NCBI GenBank assembly: GCA_963669155.1
Contig: OZ022580.1
Coordinates: 21,897,696-21,961,695, forward strand
Length of the DNA: 64,000 bases
DNA from: Arbacia lixula
Lineage: Eukaryota; Echinodermata; Echinoidea; Arbacioida; Arbaciidae
Direction: 5' to 3'
The position numbers were made by a program, and so were the translations under genes. How positions within the stretch are numbered: position 1 is the stretch's first letter; the number at the start of each line of letters is the position of its first letter. The notes beneath the pieces are model-generated. The model had not been told where the DNA came from, ran no database searches, and worked only from the letters and a program-made list of their open reading frames with translations. Shown here in pieces: positions 12,630 through 26,119 of this stretch.

Positions 12630-12991
12630 AGAATATATTGAGGATATTTCAGCCGTTTCTGAACCGATTTTGACCAAATAAAGTTTGTTCTATGGTTAAC
12701 ATTATTAGCTTGCTGTTAATTCAACACAGAATTGGTTATTACCTCATAAAAATATTGTTTTTTGAAGCGCCCTATATACCAACACTAATCTACCCCTAAA
12801 AAATTTGTAAATTTAAGCACATTTTTGTCGTTTTCATTTCATCCTCAATAACTATCATCTGCCAGGGTTACAAGATTGCCAACATGTTTTTTATTGTTCA
12901 CTGGGGTGCCCTTGAGACATCTGGATAGGTGGATTGCTTTCATACAAAAAATCCCACGGGACTTTTTTTCTGTGGACATGCTCCCGGACTA
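12630..12991 (-). repeat. Right terminal inverted repeat of the 5.2 kb transposon
   Basis: This is the inverted partner of 7755-8106. It ends in CTCCCGGACTA followed by CTA; the left flank also ends in CTA. Confidence 0.85.
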
Positions 12992-15900
12992 CTAGTTTGA
13001 AATGTATGCTACAAGTATGTAGTTATATTCTTTCTTGAAAAGAATGGAAAAAATGACACGCAATATAAATGTCTGCTTTTCTCCACTAAACTCCCTGTCT
13101 CCGCCCCTTTTATTGAGTGCAGCTTACATAATATATATTATCATATGATAGATATTAAACTTCACTAGCACTCAGCGTGATAAGTTTTTGTTTGTAATAA
13201 AGGTTCATCATTAACCTATATGACATGATTAACTAATGGCTCTTAAGTATATATATACTTTATATAAAGCTTACAATAGTTATTGTTAAGGTAAAATATA
13301 TGGTAGGGATTAACTGATATGACTTTGATGTAGTTATTGATGATTGAATCGAAGCAGATAATCAACCACACGAAGCATTGTATGAAATTATTCAAATAAA
13401 TATGAGGAGTTTATCATCATATGCATTCTTAACATGATATTTTTTCCAGATAACGGCGCAAGCGATCGGTTACGGTTATCCAAACTATATGTTATGTAAT
13501 ATTATCACATGTATTTACCTCATAAGTTGTTTGTCATATTGTCGTTATTTTCGATGTCTTTTATTACGTGTTTCATACTTTGTGATCAACGTAACCGTCA
13601 GATTCATAAATACGTTCACACCGTGTGTAAGCGTCCCTGTTCGTGTTGTTTCACTCTAAACGCATGCGCACACCTACCCATTGTGTGAATGATTTCTTAT
13701 TTCCAATGCTCACACGAATGTCCCAAGCCCTCTCTCCTTTCATACATCTGCTCATATTGGATAAATCATAATGCAAACTCAAGATGATCAATATATTTTA
13801 GCAGCTGTGCATTAAGGAAAATCAATAGTCATTTTTTTTAAAAGTACATCGATTGACCAAGCACGCTCGTGGCTTTTCAACCTAAAGTTACTGCTTTTCA
13901 AACGAATGGACCACATTAACAAACAAAGGAGTACTTGTACACACCTTAACAAAATAAGTGTTTTCTATCATAGACATAAAGTAATCAAATTTTGCAATGC
14001 GTTAATATTCACTGGGTTTCAACATGTTATGTGTTATTTTGTACTAGCAAATCCTAGGCCCGATCCTAAACGTGATAGAGTAGCGAAATTTGACGTAATT
14101 TGAGTACATTATCAAGACAAGTGGTTTTAAACTTCTGTGAGCAGAGCAAGCAGCGGTGAGCACAACGGGAAATCTAATTAAGAGTGCCCGACACTTAGTC
14201 GGGTTCGTTATGTAAATTCGTTCAAAGTTTTGGGTGATTTTCAATACTATATATTTGTGAAAGCTTTGAAGCTAGCCAAATCCCAAAATTCATGTTGCCA
14301 TTTTTTCCGAAGCTACTATGGCGGCCATCTTGGATTTTCAAAATGGCCGCCATATTCAACCGATTTTGGTATAAACATCCGCCTTAATAATTCTACACCG
14401 CTGTTACCAAATTTCCGAGGAGCCAGGTGCCATACAGACCCCTTCAAACATTTTTAGAGCAGTGTCATAGTTAGGGATAAGGGGGGGGGGGGGGTAGAAA
14501 TGGGGTGGGGGGGGGGGGTTAGAGGGTACTTTGTATTTCACCATAGGAACATACAAACGGTACATGCATATTCAGAATTGCACCATTAAGAAAACATTGA
14601 CGGTAGACTGCAATATCCTTACTCCAGAACAGTGGCATTTCAAGGGAACTGTTGGGGGGGGGGGGGGGGGGTCTAGGTAGGATATAAATTGAATGATAAT
14701 AATAATAGTTGTCATTATTAAAAAAAAAAACATGATTATGACAAAGTTTAATATTTTTGCACAGCTTTGGCCTTTTGGAATAGGTGTCCCCCAAACGAAA
14801 AACAATGGCATACCAAGGGGATGGAAATCCAAGGACTGGGATAAATTATACAAAACATGTTTAATTACATACATCTCAAAACGTGAATTTTTGCCCAGAT
14901 TGAGTCCTTTTATGGTATTTGCCCTTCAACGAAAACTGTGTTTGGTCCTGAATGTCACTTGATTACTTGTGCATGTAGACATAACCACACACAGATGTGT
15001 TATCGAACGTGTCATGTCTGAAGAAGAAAAAAAATTGTCAGTGCAATGCTGAGCTATTGTTAAAGTACTGTTCCAATTATATACCTAAAGTCTACTAGAT
15101 TATGTAATAGGCTGAAGCCTATGCATGCCCTGGGATTACTAGTAGTGTAGTAAGTTAGTTAAGCATTGGACATGATAAATAATACTCGTTAATACATGGT
15201 AGTAGTAATACATTAAATTGAAATAAAATGAAATGCAAGGTGTTTAAGATGTGTGTACATTTCTATGAGAAATTACAAAGTAAAGTTAAAGTGACATTTT
15301 GAAACATAATTGTCTCCTTTTTTGCAAGTTACAAAGTACAAAAACACATAAATTTGATTCAAATAATTGTTCACAGTATACACAACTCATAACCATCAAC
15401 ACGATGAAGTGTGAAATCATAATACAAATGTTAGTGATGATGGTGATGATGGTTATTACTCATGACAAATGTTGATTAGAACATGATAAGGTAGATGCTC
15501 AAGCAATTGATAATTCCCTTTCCATCTTACCCAGAAATAATACAATTCAACAAGGTGAAAATCAGAGCACAGATAATGTGAATTACTGATTAGTACTTGA
15601 GTTGACCGATCCGTCTTACCAATAGAGGAATCAACCATTTTAAAAGTTATCTGCAAGGTGATAACCGCAAACATCCAACCTAAATATAGGAATCCAGTAA
15701 CATTCAGTTAATATTATGCTGTATACTTATGGTATCATTACCAGCACATACATAGGTGGGACTTAATCAAATAGATATTACACTCTGCATGAAGTGTAAG
15801 CACAATCAATAGCATTTCATTGAAAACACTCATTAATGATATAGGGTTAGTGGCCCATTCTCACCGCGGTCTCCTTACTCGCCTGCACTGGCAAAAATGC

Positions 15901-16858
15901 GAATTAGAACGCAATGGTAAGCGTATCACGCGTGGGACTACAGAATCGCCGTCGGCATGTGTCGGTCAACCTACGCAATTGCAAATAAAAAACGCAAGCT
16001 TCATGCAATTATTGTCTTTTGAAATTTTAAGCTACAAAAAAAATCATATTATTCGGCGAATGTCAAAATTATATGTCGACCAGAAAGTCCCGTTTTTCTC
16101 CCAAATTCTTGCTGTGCACCCCACTCGGTGATTGCTTCGGTCGCCGACTGGAGATGTCGGTTTGATCGCAAGCCTTCAGCACTACATCAAGCGGGTTCCG
16201 AGAAAATACGATCGAACTGAAGACATTTTTCGTTTTTAAGTTCCTGGCAGTCCCCCTTTTCGGACCTAGATCCAATAAACATCTAGGGTAGGATCAAAGA
16301 AAACATATTTCTGCTATTATGAGTCCACTTCAAACATAAAACACATGAACAAACAAACTACAATTTTCTTTATTTTTCTTTTTTCCCCAATCACTAAGCC
16401 ACCATAAAGTCGAACACGTTATCGATCAGGAAAAGCCCAATAGTGATACACATAAACGCTGCTATATTTATTAAAGAGAAACACATGTCGGCGATAAATA
16501 TTGACAGGCTGATAATTTTGCCCTGAAAAATACTTACTTTAGGAATTGTTTACTTAAAATGTTTTAGTAGTTTAATTTTGAAAGTATATAGCATCAAAGT
16601 AAGTGTGATTTAGTGTGGAGTATATGTAAATGCTTATTTTGTGTTCGCAAGTTCGGAGAGAATGAGCCCCACCATACATGCTTAATATGACATTGATTTA
16701 TATGAAGGCAGGTGCACCATATAATTCTCTGTTATCTTACTATGAATAGTGACGTTCTAGACTGATGGTCAAGATCAGGACACATAGGTGATGTGGATCA
16801 GCTAGCGTACTGCTCATAAAGTGTACAGCCTATCGTCCCACTTGGATTGTTTAATCGA

Positions 16859-16889
<31 letters not shown>

Positions 16890-17201
16890 TTACTATAGAT
16901 AGCACGGGTGGTGCGGTCAAACGTAGAATGCTCTGTAACATTTTGCTCCATGCAATTTGAATTTGGATAACTGATGTGTTCTTTGGTTTTAGGACTGAGA
17001 TAATATCCATAATCTCGATCAAGGGCACATGATTTGAGAACACACACTAATGTCAACGACAATGCAATAACGGTAATCACGTACTTTTTTGGTTTATCGG
17101 AAGATCTTGTAATGTTTATAAATATGTATTGTGAGTAATTATGGTATAATTCATCAGAGCAACGTTATCACACATGTCATAATCATCTTTACTTCTTACA
17201 G
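12992..17201. other. Upstream region of gene A
   Basis: No protein-coding exon is recognised. It holds poly-G runs at 14479-14518 and 14654-14671, a (TA)n/poly-T tract at 16858-16890, and the acceptor before the first coding exon (17201). An untranslated first exon of gene A probably lies here or further left, but I cannot place it. Confidence 0.55.
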
Positions 17202-17216
17202 TTCTTTGCGAACAAA

Positions 17217-20200
17217 ATGTCCATATACAAATGGAGGCTGCTCGGTGTCAGTTTTGTCTTCGCTTCTTTCATCGCGTGCTACACCTTGATGACGTCATCG
17301 GTGACTATCCTCCATCCCGCAATGTTCAGCACTGGGCGATGCGGAGACGTAGAGTCGACTCTGAGAGACACCCTTTTGCCTGTTCAAGATTGGTAAGTGC
17401 AATAAGGAAGAAAACATATGAATGCCCCTAACGGTAAATCAATGAACATCGCTACATTAATGACTTTGTAATGTATTTACTTGAAACTTTCTTTAAAGAC
17501 AGGGTGTCCCATTTGCAAAAGTCATGAAACTCGGCAGGAATCAGCAGTATACCCTCACGCGTGTGAAATCTCAGTCATAGCCTCACGAACCTTCTCAGGA
17601 AAAGTGAAAAACTATGGACATGCTCCTATTGAACGCATGCACCGTGGTGCGGACCACAGCGCAACGCGGTCTCCGGTCTCTAGGCTAAAGGTTTCGGACG
17701 ACCAGCCCAAGACCTCAAAATCTAGCGATCGCTATAATTTCGCTTCAAGTCAGTTTCTATCATTCGGAAGGATGGTCTGATACAGGGATGGTCTGAAACA
17801 ATATCTTCTTACGTTTTTTTTTTTTACAATTAAAAAAAATAACCGGTAAAGGGACACTGTTTAACGTTATTTGTTCTTTACCATCAGTGAATATCAGAAT
17901 TGAGTCCTAATATCGATTTATTTTAGAATAGAATAACACACTCCGTGCTCCACGCCTATCAACCTACAGCATCTCATTACATATGTTGAATGAAAACATA
18001 TTCGAAGTAATTTGTATTAATATTGTAAATACAATGTAGTACTATTGTAACATGATGATAATGTGAAGTACTGAAATGTTCATGATCTACAAGTTTATCT
18101 CCGTTAAACCCATGTCATACAAACTTCAAACTAGATCAAATGTCTTTGAGGTGTCGTTGGTGGTGTCTCTAAAAACTTTATACTTTTGAATGACAACTGC
18201 CATCAGAATGTTCTAAATAATGCATGATGTTTCTGGCAGAAAATACCTTGTGGGATGACATATGTGCACATATGCACATAATCTGATATACACACATTTA
18301 TAAGTTCAAATCTGTCCAAAAGTAAATATTCGAAGGATAAGTCCAATATAATTTTTAAAAGTACACATGCATCTGAAGTCATGTGACAGAATATAGCGGG
18401 ACAGTAGTCTCTGTCCCTTGCGCCCTGTCACTATCAGGCTCAACGCAATTTCCGCCATATTGGCTGATACGGGCGCTTTGCGGGTTACACTAACCACCAG
18501 AGTTTACTCTGCCATGTAAACAAACAATTTATAAAACATGAACGACCAATGTGAGGTAGGTTTTCTGCAGTCTCCCAGGCTCTCTCGTTTAGCGTACCGT
18601 ATTTTCAGCAGAAGTCTCGTGACGTCACTGAATAGGGTCTTTATGAGGTCAGGGTCATGACTCCCACAGCACGGCACTCTACATACTTGACGGATTTACA
18701 TGTGTACCATTCTCTACCAGAAATAACTGGAGACATGGTAGTAACATACAGCGTCCTGAAAGCATGTAAAGTAGTCGCTAGTGTCACATCATTATTGCTT
18801 TGCCACACGTACCAAGAATGCTGTAATGTTCTTCCTTTTCATTTTTCATTTTTCGTATTCATAGTTCTTGCTAATCTAGGAGACGTGAATCATCATTTTG
18901 TGTGCGTTTGCGTGCAGCGGAGATATTTTACTTGAAAAACTTGTTTGTTTGCTGATACCTGTAATGCTCATGGAAGTATTAATGCCATTGACAGAACGGG
19001 ACAAGCGAAATGAGACTGTACATTTCTTTTGTTCTCTCTGAGAAGCCGTTGACACACAATTATGGTCATAATTGTTCAAACACCGGAACAGCACCTGTTG
19101 AGAACACATAGCTTTTCAGCGGCGTGGCACATGGATTCAAAGAAAGAAAGTTGCTTCATATCCTTCCATAACAAATCCCTGGTTTCACCTGTAAACCAGC
19201 AGGTGGTCGTGGAAAAAGCAAAGAAAATGAAAAACAGAAACGTGTGAACATAGTTATGTTTGCATTAATATTATTTCTCTACATGAAAAAGATCAATGTT
19301 AATTACAATGATTGGCCGTGTGATCGACCAATCAGAATTCGAACTAGCCACGCTTCAAGCGTCGACACTCTTTCAATTCTGGGTCACATATATTGATGGC
19401 ATCTTCGTCTTTGGCAACATGTGGTAGAAGAAGTCACATCGAGTCTTCCTCCTCTCAACCACAGGCATCTAAGCATCAAGTTCACTCTGGATGTTGTGGC
19501 GGACCGATCCAGCCCTTTATGACTGCAATCATTCTCTTTTGACTCTCGAGAATATTGCCAATGTCGTTTTACAGGTACATTCTACAAATAAGGCAGTTCC
19601 TGTTACCCATTTTCTCCTCTTTACAGCCCGTGTTCTAACGGCCAGGAAAATGCATCCGATCTGGACGAAGGTAATGTCCAACACGTAGTGCAGAATTCAT
19701 CCACCAATGAGTCGACATCGGAACAGAAGCAGAGCAGTCATCAGATACTGCTTGGGAACGGAAAAACAATGTACGTTGGGCTTGCCCTGTATGATTTAAA
19801 TTATTGTATATGTTAAGGTTTGCATCACAAATGGCTTAAACAATGATATAGCGTCAGTTATTTGCAGACCCAAAGTACTTTGTAGAAGCGAATGATTTTG
19901 ATGAGCTTAGCGCATAATTCATAATCCACCATTATGTATTACACATTCTAGCTGACAGCCATTATATTTAAATAATCGTCCTAGTAGGGCTGTTGTTGGT
20001 CAATTTAAACCTCGCGAAAGTAATTAATTACCATGCATAACATTAATAAGGATTATAAAAATCCATGCACAAGCATGGTGGCTAATTTAGATACCAGACC
20101 AAACTGGAGAGAGTCGGTCTATAACCCAGCTAGAAGTGGACGCATTTATCGAACTCGGAAGAAAGGTAAATCCTGGCGACCACACAACCTTTCTAAAGAA

Positions 20201-23200
20201 CATTTTGTACTACTTTGAATTGTTTAAGTCAATCAACTCGACCCTCTGTTTTTTACATTTGAATTGGGAAATTGGGAAAACAATGGCTTTGATACATCAA
20301 GATTGGCTTACAAAATCTTTATGAGACAGAAACAATTCTGATACTCTGGATTTCAATACTTTAAGATGGCTTGTTATGATAATTTGCATAAGAGGGGATG
20401 AACACACACAATTCAAACGTTTTCTATTGATAGATTGTCATTTGGTGTCACGAAACTAATTATATGCATCCCCAGCTGTTCACCAGCAGAGGCCTAGATT
20501 AGCATTCAGGTCCCTCACAAAGAAACTTTAAACAAAAGTATACAATACCATGTCGTAGTCCATTCGAAGTAAAAAAAAAAACGTTTACGTCAAAGTGCGG
20601 AGGGATATTAACGCGCGTTTGATCTCGGTTCTCTGTTTTCATTTGTTAATATTAAGAATGAACAGCTCACTCACTGGGTCGTTATGGGACTTTAAAGAAC
20701 TCGGTGATCAACAGCTTTTTCTTTATGGCCGCCTTCTCAATGCAGAATGGAAACCCAATCACACCAATATAGACAAGATCAGGTAAGAACTGGAATACCA
20801 TTATTCTATTGATTTAACAGAGCACATGATAAGAACCACAGACTATGGCATTTGTTCTTTAAGGAATCGACACCATGTTCTGTATAAAATGAGCATATTT
20901 CTTGTTCTTGACCTACTTCTGTGTTCCTTTACACCAAAACACATAATTGATGTTTTTTCTCGACAAAATGATTGTCCCTTCCCCTTTACGCCAAGACATA
21001 CTTTAATTCAGTACATCACAAGATGTATTATGACCACCTTTATGATATCATTCTCTCTTCTCCCTGTAGAAACGAACTGGCTGGATTTCGAGCCGACCTG
21101 GGTGGAAGCTCGAACCTCATCATGCATCAACAAAACACCAAACTCAAGGAATCGCTCACGTGCGTCTTCGATCGGAAACCCAGAGTCGTAAACGCTGAGT
21201 TATATAACCGCCTCCCAAAGGTAGGCTGTATCTCCACTCAACATTGAAATTAAGTTATGAGAAGGTACAATTACTGTGCGCTTAATTATATAAAGGTCTC
21301 CCTAAGGAATTTAAAGCTATCTCTCCACTTACAATTTCAATCAGGCTTTTGTACGCACTGTCACATCTGTGGATATTATTGCATAGTTGCCAATATGATG
21401 AGTTGCAAACTGCGAATTTATTAAGGAAATATTTTGTTGGATTAAAATAATAATATGTATTGCACACACGTTGTTCACCCAGGCTGCATATATTCAGGCA
21501 CGGTCACTGCACAGTGCAGTTGATCCACGTGTCCTTCGTTTACGCAGAACTCCCCCAACAGATGATACCATGAATAATGTTATACTTTGTGATTCCTGCT
21601 TTGCATGTTGGAATTTCATCGTTTCAATGTCTTTGTTGATCTCTTCTTCCTTGGCAGAAAGATCCCTTCCCTGGTGAGAAGCTCTTCCAGTCTTGTGCCG
21701 TCGTCGGTAACAGCGGTTCGCTGCTTGGCAGTCAATGCGGTGGTGCCATCGACCAGCACGACTACGTCTTCAGGTGAGTGCTCATCTTCGTCCATGTCTG
21801 CCTTTAGCCAGAGACAAAAACAGTTTTATTTTCATGTCCGTTTCATATACCAAAATCCCAATAATGTTTTGACAGTTTTAACCTGGAATATTCGTTCGGA
21901 AACGTGTTTTTTCACATTTCTGTCAGGTATATCAATCCCAGCGCAATCCTTGGTTGTTTGAAATGCACGCATTTCAGTGTACCTTTCCTACCTAGGGTCA
22001 AACTTGAGATAGGTCCTACATGCTGTCATTACAAGACCTATCGCACAATTCGAGAAGAGAAAGACCGTGTCTTCTAAATATCGCTTCTAAACAACGTTTT
22101 GAAATGATTTTTCTAGTTTCAAAAGTGTATGAGCACATCCTCCACCTGTCCTACGGAGCAATTTTGGCACTTAACCAGACTCAAAATGTTATGTAGCAAA
22201 TATGATACGGTCTATGATTTTAGACTGTGGTCACTACGAAAACCATTGAAAGTGATTGTACTATCAATTTTGTTAATTCATTCTATATAAGACCCGAAAC
22301 TCAAGTGGTATATTCTCATTCTATTGGTTTGCATTGTACGTACTATCGTATAGTATTATTGCATTTCGCTATTGTTTGTACATCGAATGGAAAAATAAAA
22401 CTAGTTCAATTAACAAACAAGTGTAGATGTCTTTATCTACATTTGCTCTGAATGTGACACAGATGCAACTTGGCGCCTCTCGAACCCTTCAAGGAGTCTG
22501 CTGGTCTGAAGAGTGACCTCACTACCATGAATCCAAGTATCACATGGACCAGGTAAACACGTGCGTTACTTAATGTAATGTAATGTAATGTTGCGTACGG
22601 TTTCTGAAAATGCAAGGTTTCCAAAGGAGAAAATGTATTTTTATTGACAAGGACGTCATATTAATTCTTTCCTTCCGTGCAGGGTGAACAAATGTATGAC
22701 AAAATACGGTTTTAATAAATACTATGTAAAAAAAATAGAACAACTTTCGGAAATACAATGTGGTTGTATTCTTCAAGGATATTTGACCAACGGTTGGGAT
22801 GAGAAAGGAAAAAGAAATAATCAAAAGTGAGAGAGATGAATCGTTATTTTTAAAACAATTACTAAAGACTCTTTCTAGCTTCAGTTTTCGGTGTTTAGAA
22901 GGAGATTAAATGAGATGAAATGGAAGAACACAGCGAAGGAGAGGGCGGTGATGGGAGTTGTGAACTAGTCACAAAGTAATCATACAGAAAAAGAAAAGTG
23001 AGATATAGGAATAGTGTGCTAAAAATCAAGTAACTTGATGAAACTAGTGAGCGCGCCGGATATTTATGTGATCCGGAGGGATCGGAAGTAACCCGAAAAG
23101 TGTCTGAAACCGGCCAATAAGAATACAGTATTGTGTATATATATACATAGCAATACAATGCAACAATCTGTAACCATGATGTACTTTTTCTTGAACAATA

Positions 23201-24646
23201 CCACCTGGACTATATTAAAGGTACGGTGGACTCAAGAAGGCGGCGCAGACTAAAAAGTTCAACCAGGATCTGTCTGAGTACAACGGTCTCCTGTGGGTGC
23301 CTTGCTTTCAGTTCAGCGGTATGTTCCCCGCGGCATACAATGCGATGAAGGCCTACAAGGGCACGAAGCCGCGGCTGGTCTGCGGCTATCCGAACCACTT
23401 CAAGGCTGTGGTCGACTTTTGGGCAATGAGGGGCATGAACAAACGAATATCGACAGGTACGCCCCAAACTGGTTCTCTTTCTTCTTTCATAGAAAGATTT
23501 ATTCAATATATCTTAATGCGATAATATTAGACGGTATTAATTATAAAGCACTAAATGATTATTATGAATAGTTGTAAGTAAAACTTAGTAATACTTAAAG
23601 CATGGCGTTAAAATAATGATAATGATATAATGTCATCATATTAAAGGAACTGTACATGTCTCTATTTGTTTAGTAAATAAAAATGTATCATAATTATTTG
23701 GAAAAAAGGGTGCGCCATATTTCATAGACATATTCTTTCTGAAATAACGCAAATGCTTATCCATCTTGTTTATATCTCGAAATGAATATCATATCATGAT
23801 ACAGTACACCCCATAGGCAGGCTTCCAGTGTACCCGGTAAGAATCTACTAAGCGCAATGTTCCGTGACAACGTGATACATGAAGCGTTCCATTAGACATG
23901 TTAGAACACTTTCGCTCCAGGCCAGCCTAGTGCTGGTAATGCGTACCGATCATTGGAATCATGGCGTCAAAGACCACGCTTGCTTCCAAGAAGGCTTTGA
24001 GTGAACTCGGAGCACATCACAGGAATACTTGTATCATGTCAATGGAACGGTTAGTGATCTAGTTCGGGTCTAGTTTTTAGGCTTGTTCAGCAGGTTATTC
24101 CCAGTGTCTTTTCTGCACGGACGTCGGGCATTTATAGAGGCTTGCAGGCGAATTATAGCGGTTCTACTAAAGCACGAGCTATATTCATTTATTGTTATTT
24201 TAAATATGTACTTCTCATTTATTTCTTTCATTCATTTTCATATTTCAGTCTGGGGTGAATTAGTACATCCTACTTTGTTAACTTCGATCATGAATATTAT
24301 TTTTTTTATAAACGATAAATTGTAGGAGAACGGCAGATTCTGCAAATACCCATTTGCGAGAGTGGAAGGCGCTATTGTAGTGTATCTGAATTGTGTGTCA
24401 TGTTTTGCAGGGTTCTTCCTGGCTACAGTAGCGCTGCAGCTGTGTGAGCGGGTTGAGCTATACGGCTTCTGGCCCTTCCCTGTGGCTTACTCACCAGACG
24501 GGATGTCACACGTGCCTTATCACTACTTCGACAACATCTCACAGCAGGCCGCCTCCGTCACCCACTCCATGGACGCAGAGTTCAACGTGCTCGTCCAGCT
24601 TCACGTCCTCGGCGTGCTCAGGATCAACCACGGCACGTGTTCGTAG
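17217..24646 (+). CDS. ST8SIA-like: Alpha-2,8-sialyltransferase (ST8Sia-like), gene A, complete
   Basis: This gene encodes a predicted Golgi type II membrane glycosyltransferase that transfers sialic acid from CMP-sialic acid in alpha-2,8 linkage (family knowledge). Coding exons are 17217-17392, 19627-19770, 20657-20782, 21070-21220, 21658-21773, 22463-22552, 23221-23456 and 24411-24646. All have GT-AG borders, phases agree, and the sum is 1275 nt (424 aa plus stop). The start ATG follows a likely 5'UTR splice acceptor at 17201. Exon 1 encodes a short basic N-terminus, then a hydrophobic anchor (LLGVSFVFASFIACYTLM). Sialylmotif L is CAVVGNSGSLL...CG..ID followed by RCNLAP. Motif S is STGFFLATVALQLCE...YGFWPF, motif III is YHYFD, and motif VS is HSMDAE (HxxxxE). 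The stem exon 2 is the least certain; it is S/N/Q-rich with three N-X-S/T sites. Whether the product is a disialyl, oligo- or polysialyl synthase cannot be told. Confidence 0.9.
19627..19770 (+). CDS. Gene A stem exon 2 (tentative)
   Basis: This exon has no homology anchor. It is chosen because a strong acceptor (polypyrimidine tract then ttacag) and a donor (at|gtacgtt) bracket an open stretch. Its phases fit exon 1 (ending in phase 2) and exon 3 exactly. Joining exon 1 directly to exon 3 would create a TGA, so at least one exon must lie between them. The encoded 48 residues are hydrophilic, with NAS, NSS and NES glycosylation sequons, as expected for a Golgi stem. An alternative donor at 19670 gives the wrong phase. 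Confidence 0.55.
21658..22552 (+). other. Gene A sialylmotif L (exons 5 and 6 with intron)
   Basis: Exon 5 (21658-21773) and exon 6 (22463-22552) together encode the CMP-sialic acid binding sialylmotif L. It reads CAVVGNSG, then SLLGSQCGGAID, DYVFR, and after the junction CNLAP and TTMNPS. The split after the first base pair of the Arg codon (phase 2) is the same in genes B and C. The cysteine following the invariant Arg (R-CN) is the ST8Sia signature; ST3Gal enzymes have a non-Cys residue there (family knowledge). Confidence 0.9.
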
Positions 24647-25399
24647 CGATCAGCGAGGTCGGCTGGCTGGAAGAAGGGAGGGTGGCTGGTTGGACGTAGA
24701 GAGGGGTAGACGGGTGGCTATAGGCGATGTTGGGAAAGGCCAGTTAGGTTTCAGTTTGCTTCCATTCATGGCCTCGTCATTCATTTGGGCGGGGAGAGAT
24801 TTATGTAATTTTTACCTCTACTCTTGAACTAGCATTGAAAGAGTGGCCTGTGAGAAAATAGTAGAAATCGTTGCAGCAGAAAAGTGTTTTTATATTTACC
24901 TTTAACTTGACTATTACTACTACGCCTACGTGTACCAGTACTACCGCTGCTATACTGCTGCAGTGCTACTACTTCTTCTTCTAGTACTGCTGCTATTATT
25001 GTTTAAATTATTATGCGCCTTGTAGATTAATGATTCTATTTCCAAAAAGAGTACATACATGTAGTTTGAATTCAACACGTGTTTATTTGAATATGATAGG
25101 GGCCTACGAGACTGAAGGTTCCGTGTATTCTTGGGTCATGTTTGGTGAGGTGCATGTGCAGGGTAATCCTCATTCTCATGGTATTCATGACGCGGAACTG
25201 ATCATGACGCGAAACCTGGGCGCAACCTGCACCCATACGGTTTATCTACCTCGGTTCATATCTTTGACTTGACAATTCGCGGCGCTGCCAATGCTATATA
25301 GTGTTATTAACTTTTAACCATACAGCTGTTGAATATGAGTACAAGACCTTTGCGTGACAGCCCTACACAAAACTTCGCTTATTTTCCATATACCATCTA
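24647..25399. other. 3' flank of gene A
   Basis: This probably includes the 3'UTR. It has degenerate triplet repeats (CTACTA/CTGCTG-like) at 24913-25000. No canonical AATAAA close to the stop was found by eye. Confidence 0.5.
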
Positions 25400-25805
25400 T
25401 TAAAGGGATGATTCACGCTGAACTTAAGTTGGTTCCAATGAAAGCAGACACATGAAAGAAACATTTGTGAGGGTTTTATAAAAATCCATCAACATATAAG
25501 AAAGTAATGACCTTTTAAACTTTTGATTTTGCGACAACACGTGCGAAGTGCTCTCCAATTTTTTGCGTATTTTTTTTTTGAAAATGTCAATTTTCTCAAA
25601 AAGATACGCATCGTTTGACCTGTGCATTTGATTGATCATTAGAAACACGTTTTCACACACATACCTCTATGTACATCTACGTTGTCAAAAACAGACAAAG
25701 AGCAATTTATATAATGAAACAGCACACAACATATGGGAGAACACCTCGCACATGATGTCACAAAATTAAAATGTCATAAGATCATAACTCTCTTATCCTT
25801 CACTA
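25400..25805. mobile_element. Fold-back MITE, family 1, copy 2 (right end truncated)
   Basis: It begins TTAAAGGGATGATTC and follows the family through AGCAGACACATGAAAG and the GCTCTCC and CACCTCGCAC blocks. The right terminus is missing after the TTATCCTT block. The CRE-like site is mutated in this copy (GCGACAACACGTGCG). Confidence 0.7.
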
Positions 25806-26119
25806 GTAATGTATGTTCTTTTGAATGAACGTAGGTGTGCGTGCACTATGGTGATGCACGTTGTAGTTGCTGATGTAATGTGATAAGTTGGTCTCTTCAT
25901 TGCGCAAAGTTCGTGGTCGGCATTTAGATTGAATGAATTCAACCTACAACCAACAATTAAAAGTGAGGCCCCAGAATACAGTTCTGAAGGCGTCGTGATG
26001 TTGCTTGTACATGTTGTGTTTCTATGAAAGTTCAGTTCATCGACCCACCTTTAAATTGCCCTAAACATTGGCTGAATTTTGTTTTTCTCCAGCCTTCCAT
26101 GGTACGATGTTGAAAACAT

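Larger units (their letters stand above)
7755..12991 (-). mobile_element. Decayed DNA transposon with long TIRs
   Basis: Terminal inverted repeats of about 350 bp (7755-8106 and 12630-12991, roughly 80% alike by eye) start with TAGTCC-GGAGCATG. They are flanked on both sides by CTA, a possible 3-bp target duplication. The interior, read on the - strand, holds one interrupted protein of a family common in marine invertebrate genomes. Recognisable blocks in order are CRAANIL, VPKELY, a VDKVDFN / DTPDGKRTLHG block, NYARFMPLYLADM...HALEHINRSMK..GG..GIT, LVFDRYDVPTSLK..TR..RQG, LLSHVITKMELTGYLAE, LRWWLSTKKQAESERLPPTQEAL, and a C-terminal Cys-rich SCRKAGLN motif with an acidic tail. The frame is broken several times and an internal part is missing, so this copy is dead. 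The superfamily is not assigned. Confidence 0.8.

Noticed and set aside
17522-17780. 86-codon open stretch behind an AAAAG acceptor-like site in gene A intron 1, encoding a Ser/Lys/Arg-rich peptide
   Set aside because: It could have been a stem exon, but no good donor in phase 2 exists before its stop. The exon at 19627 fits both phases.
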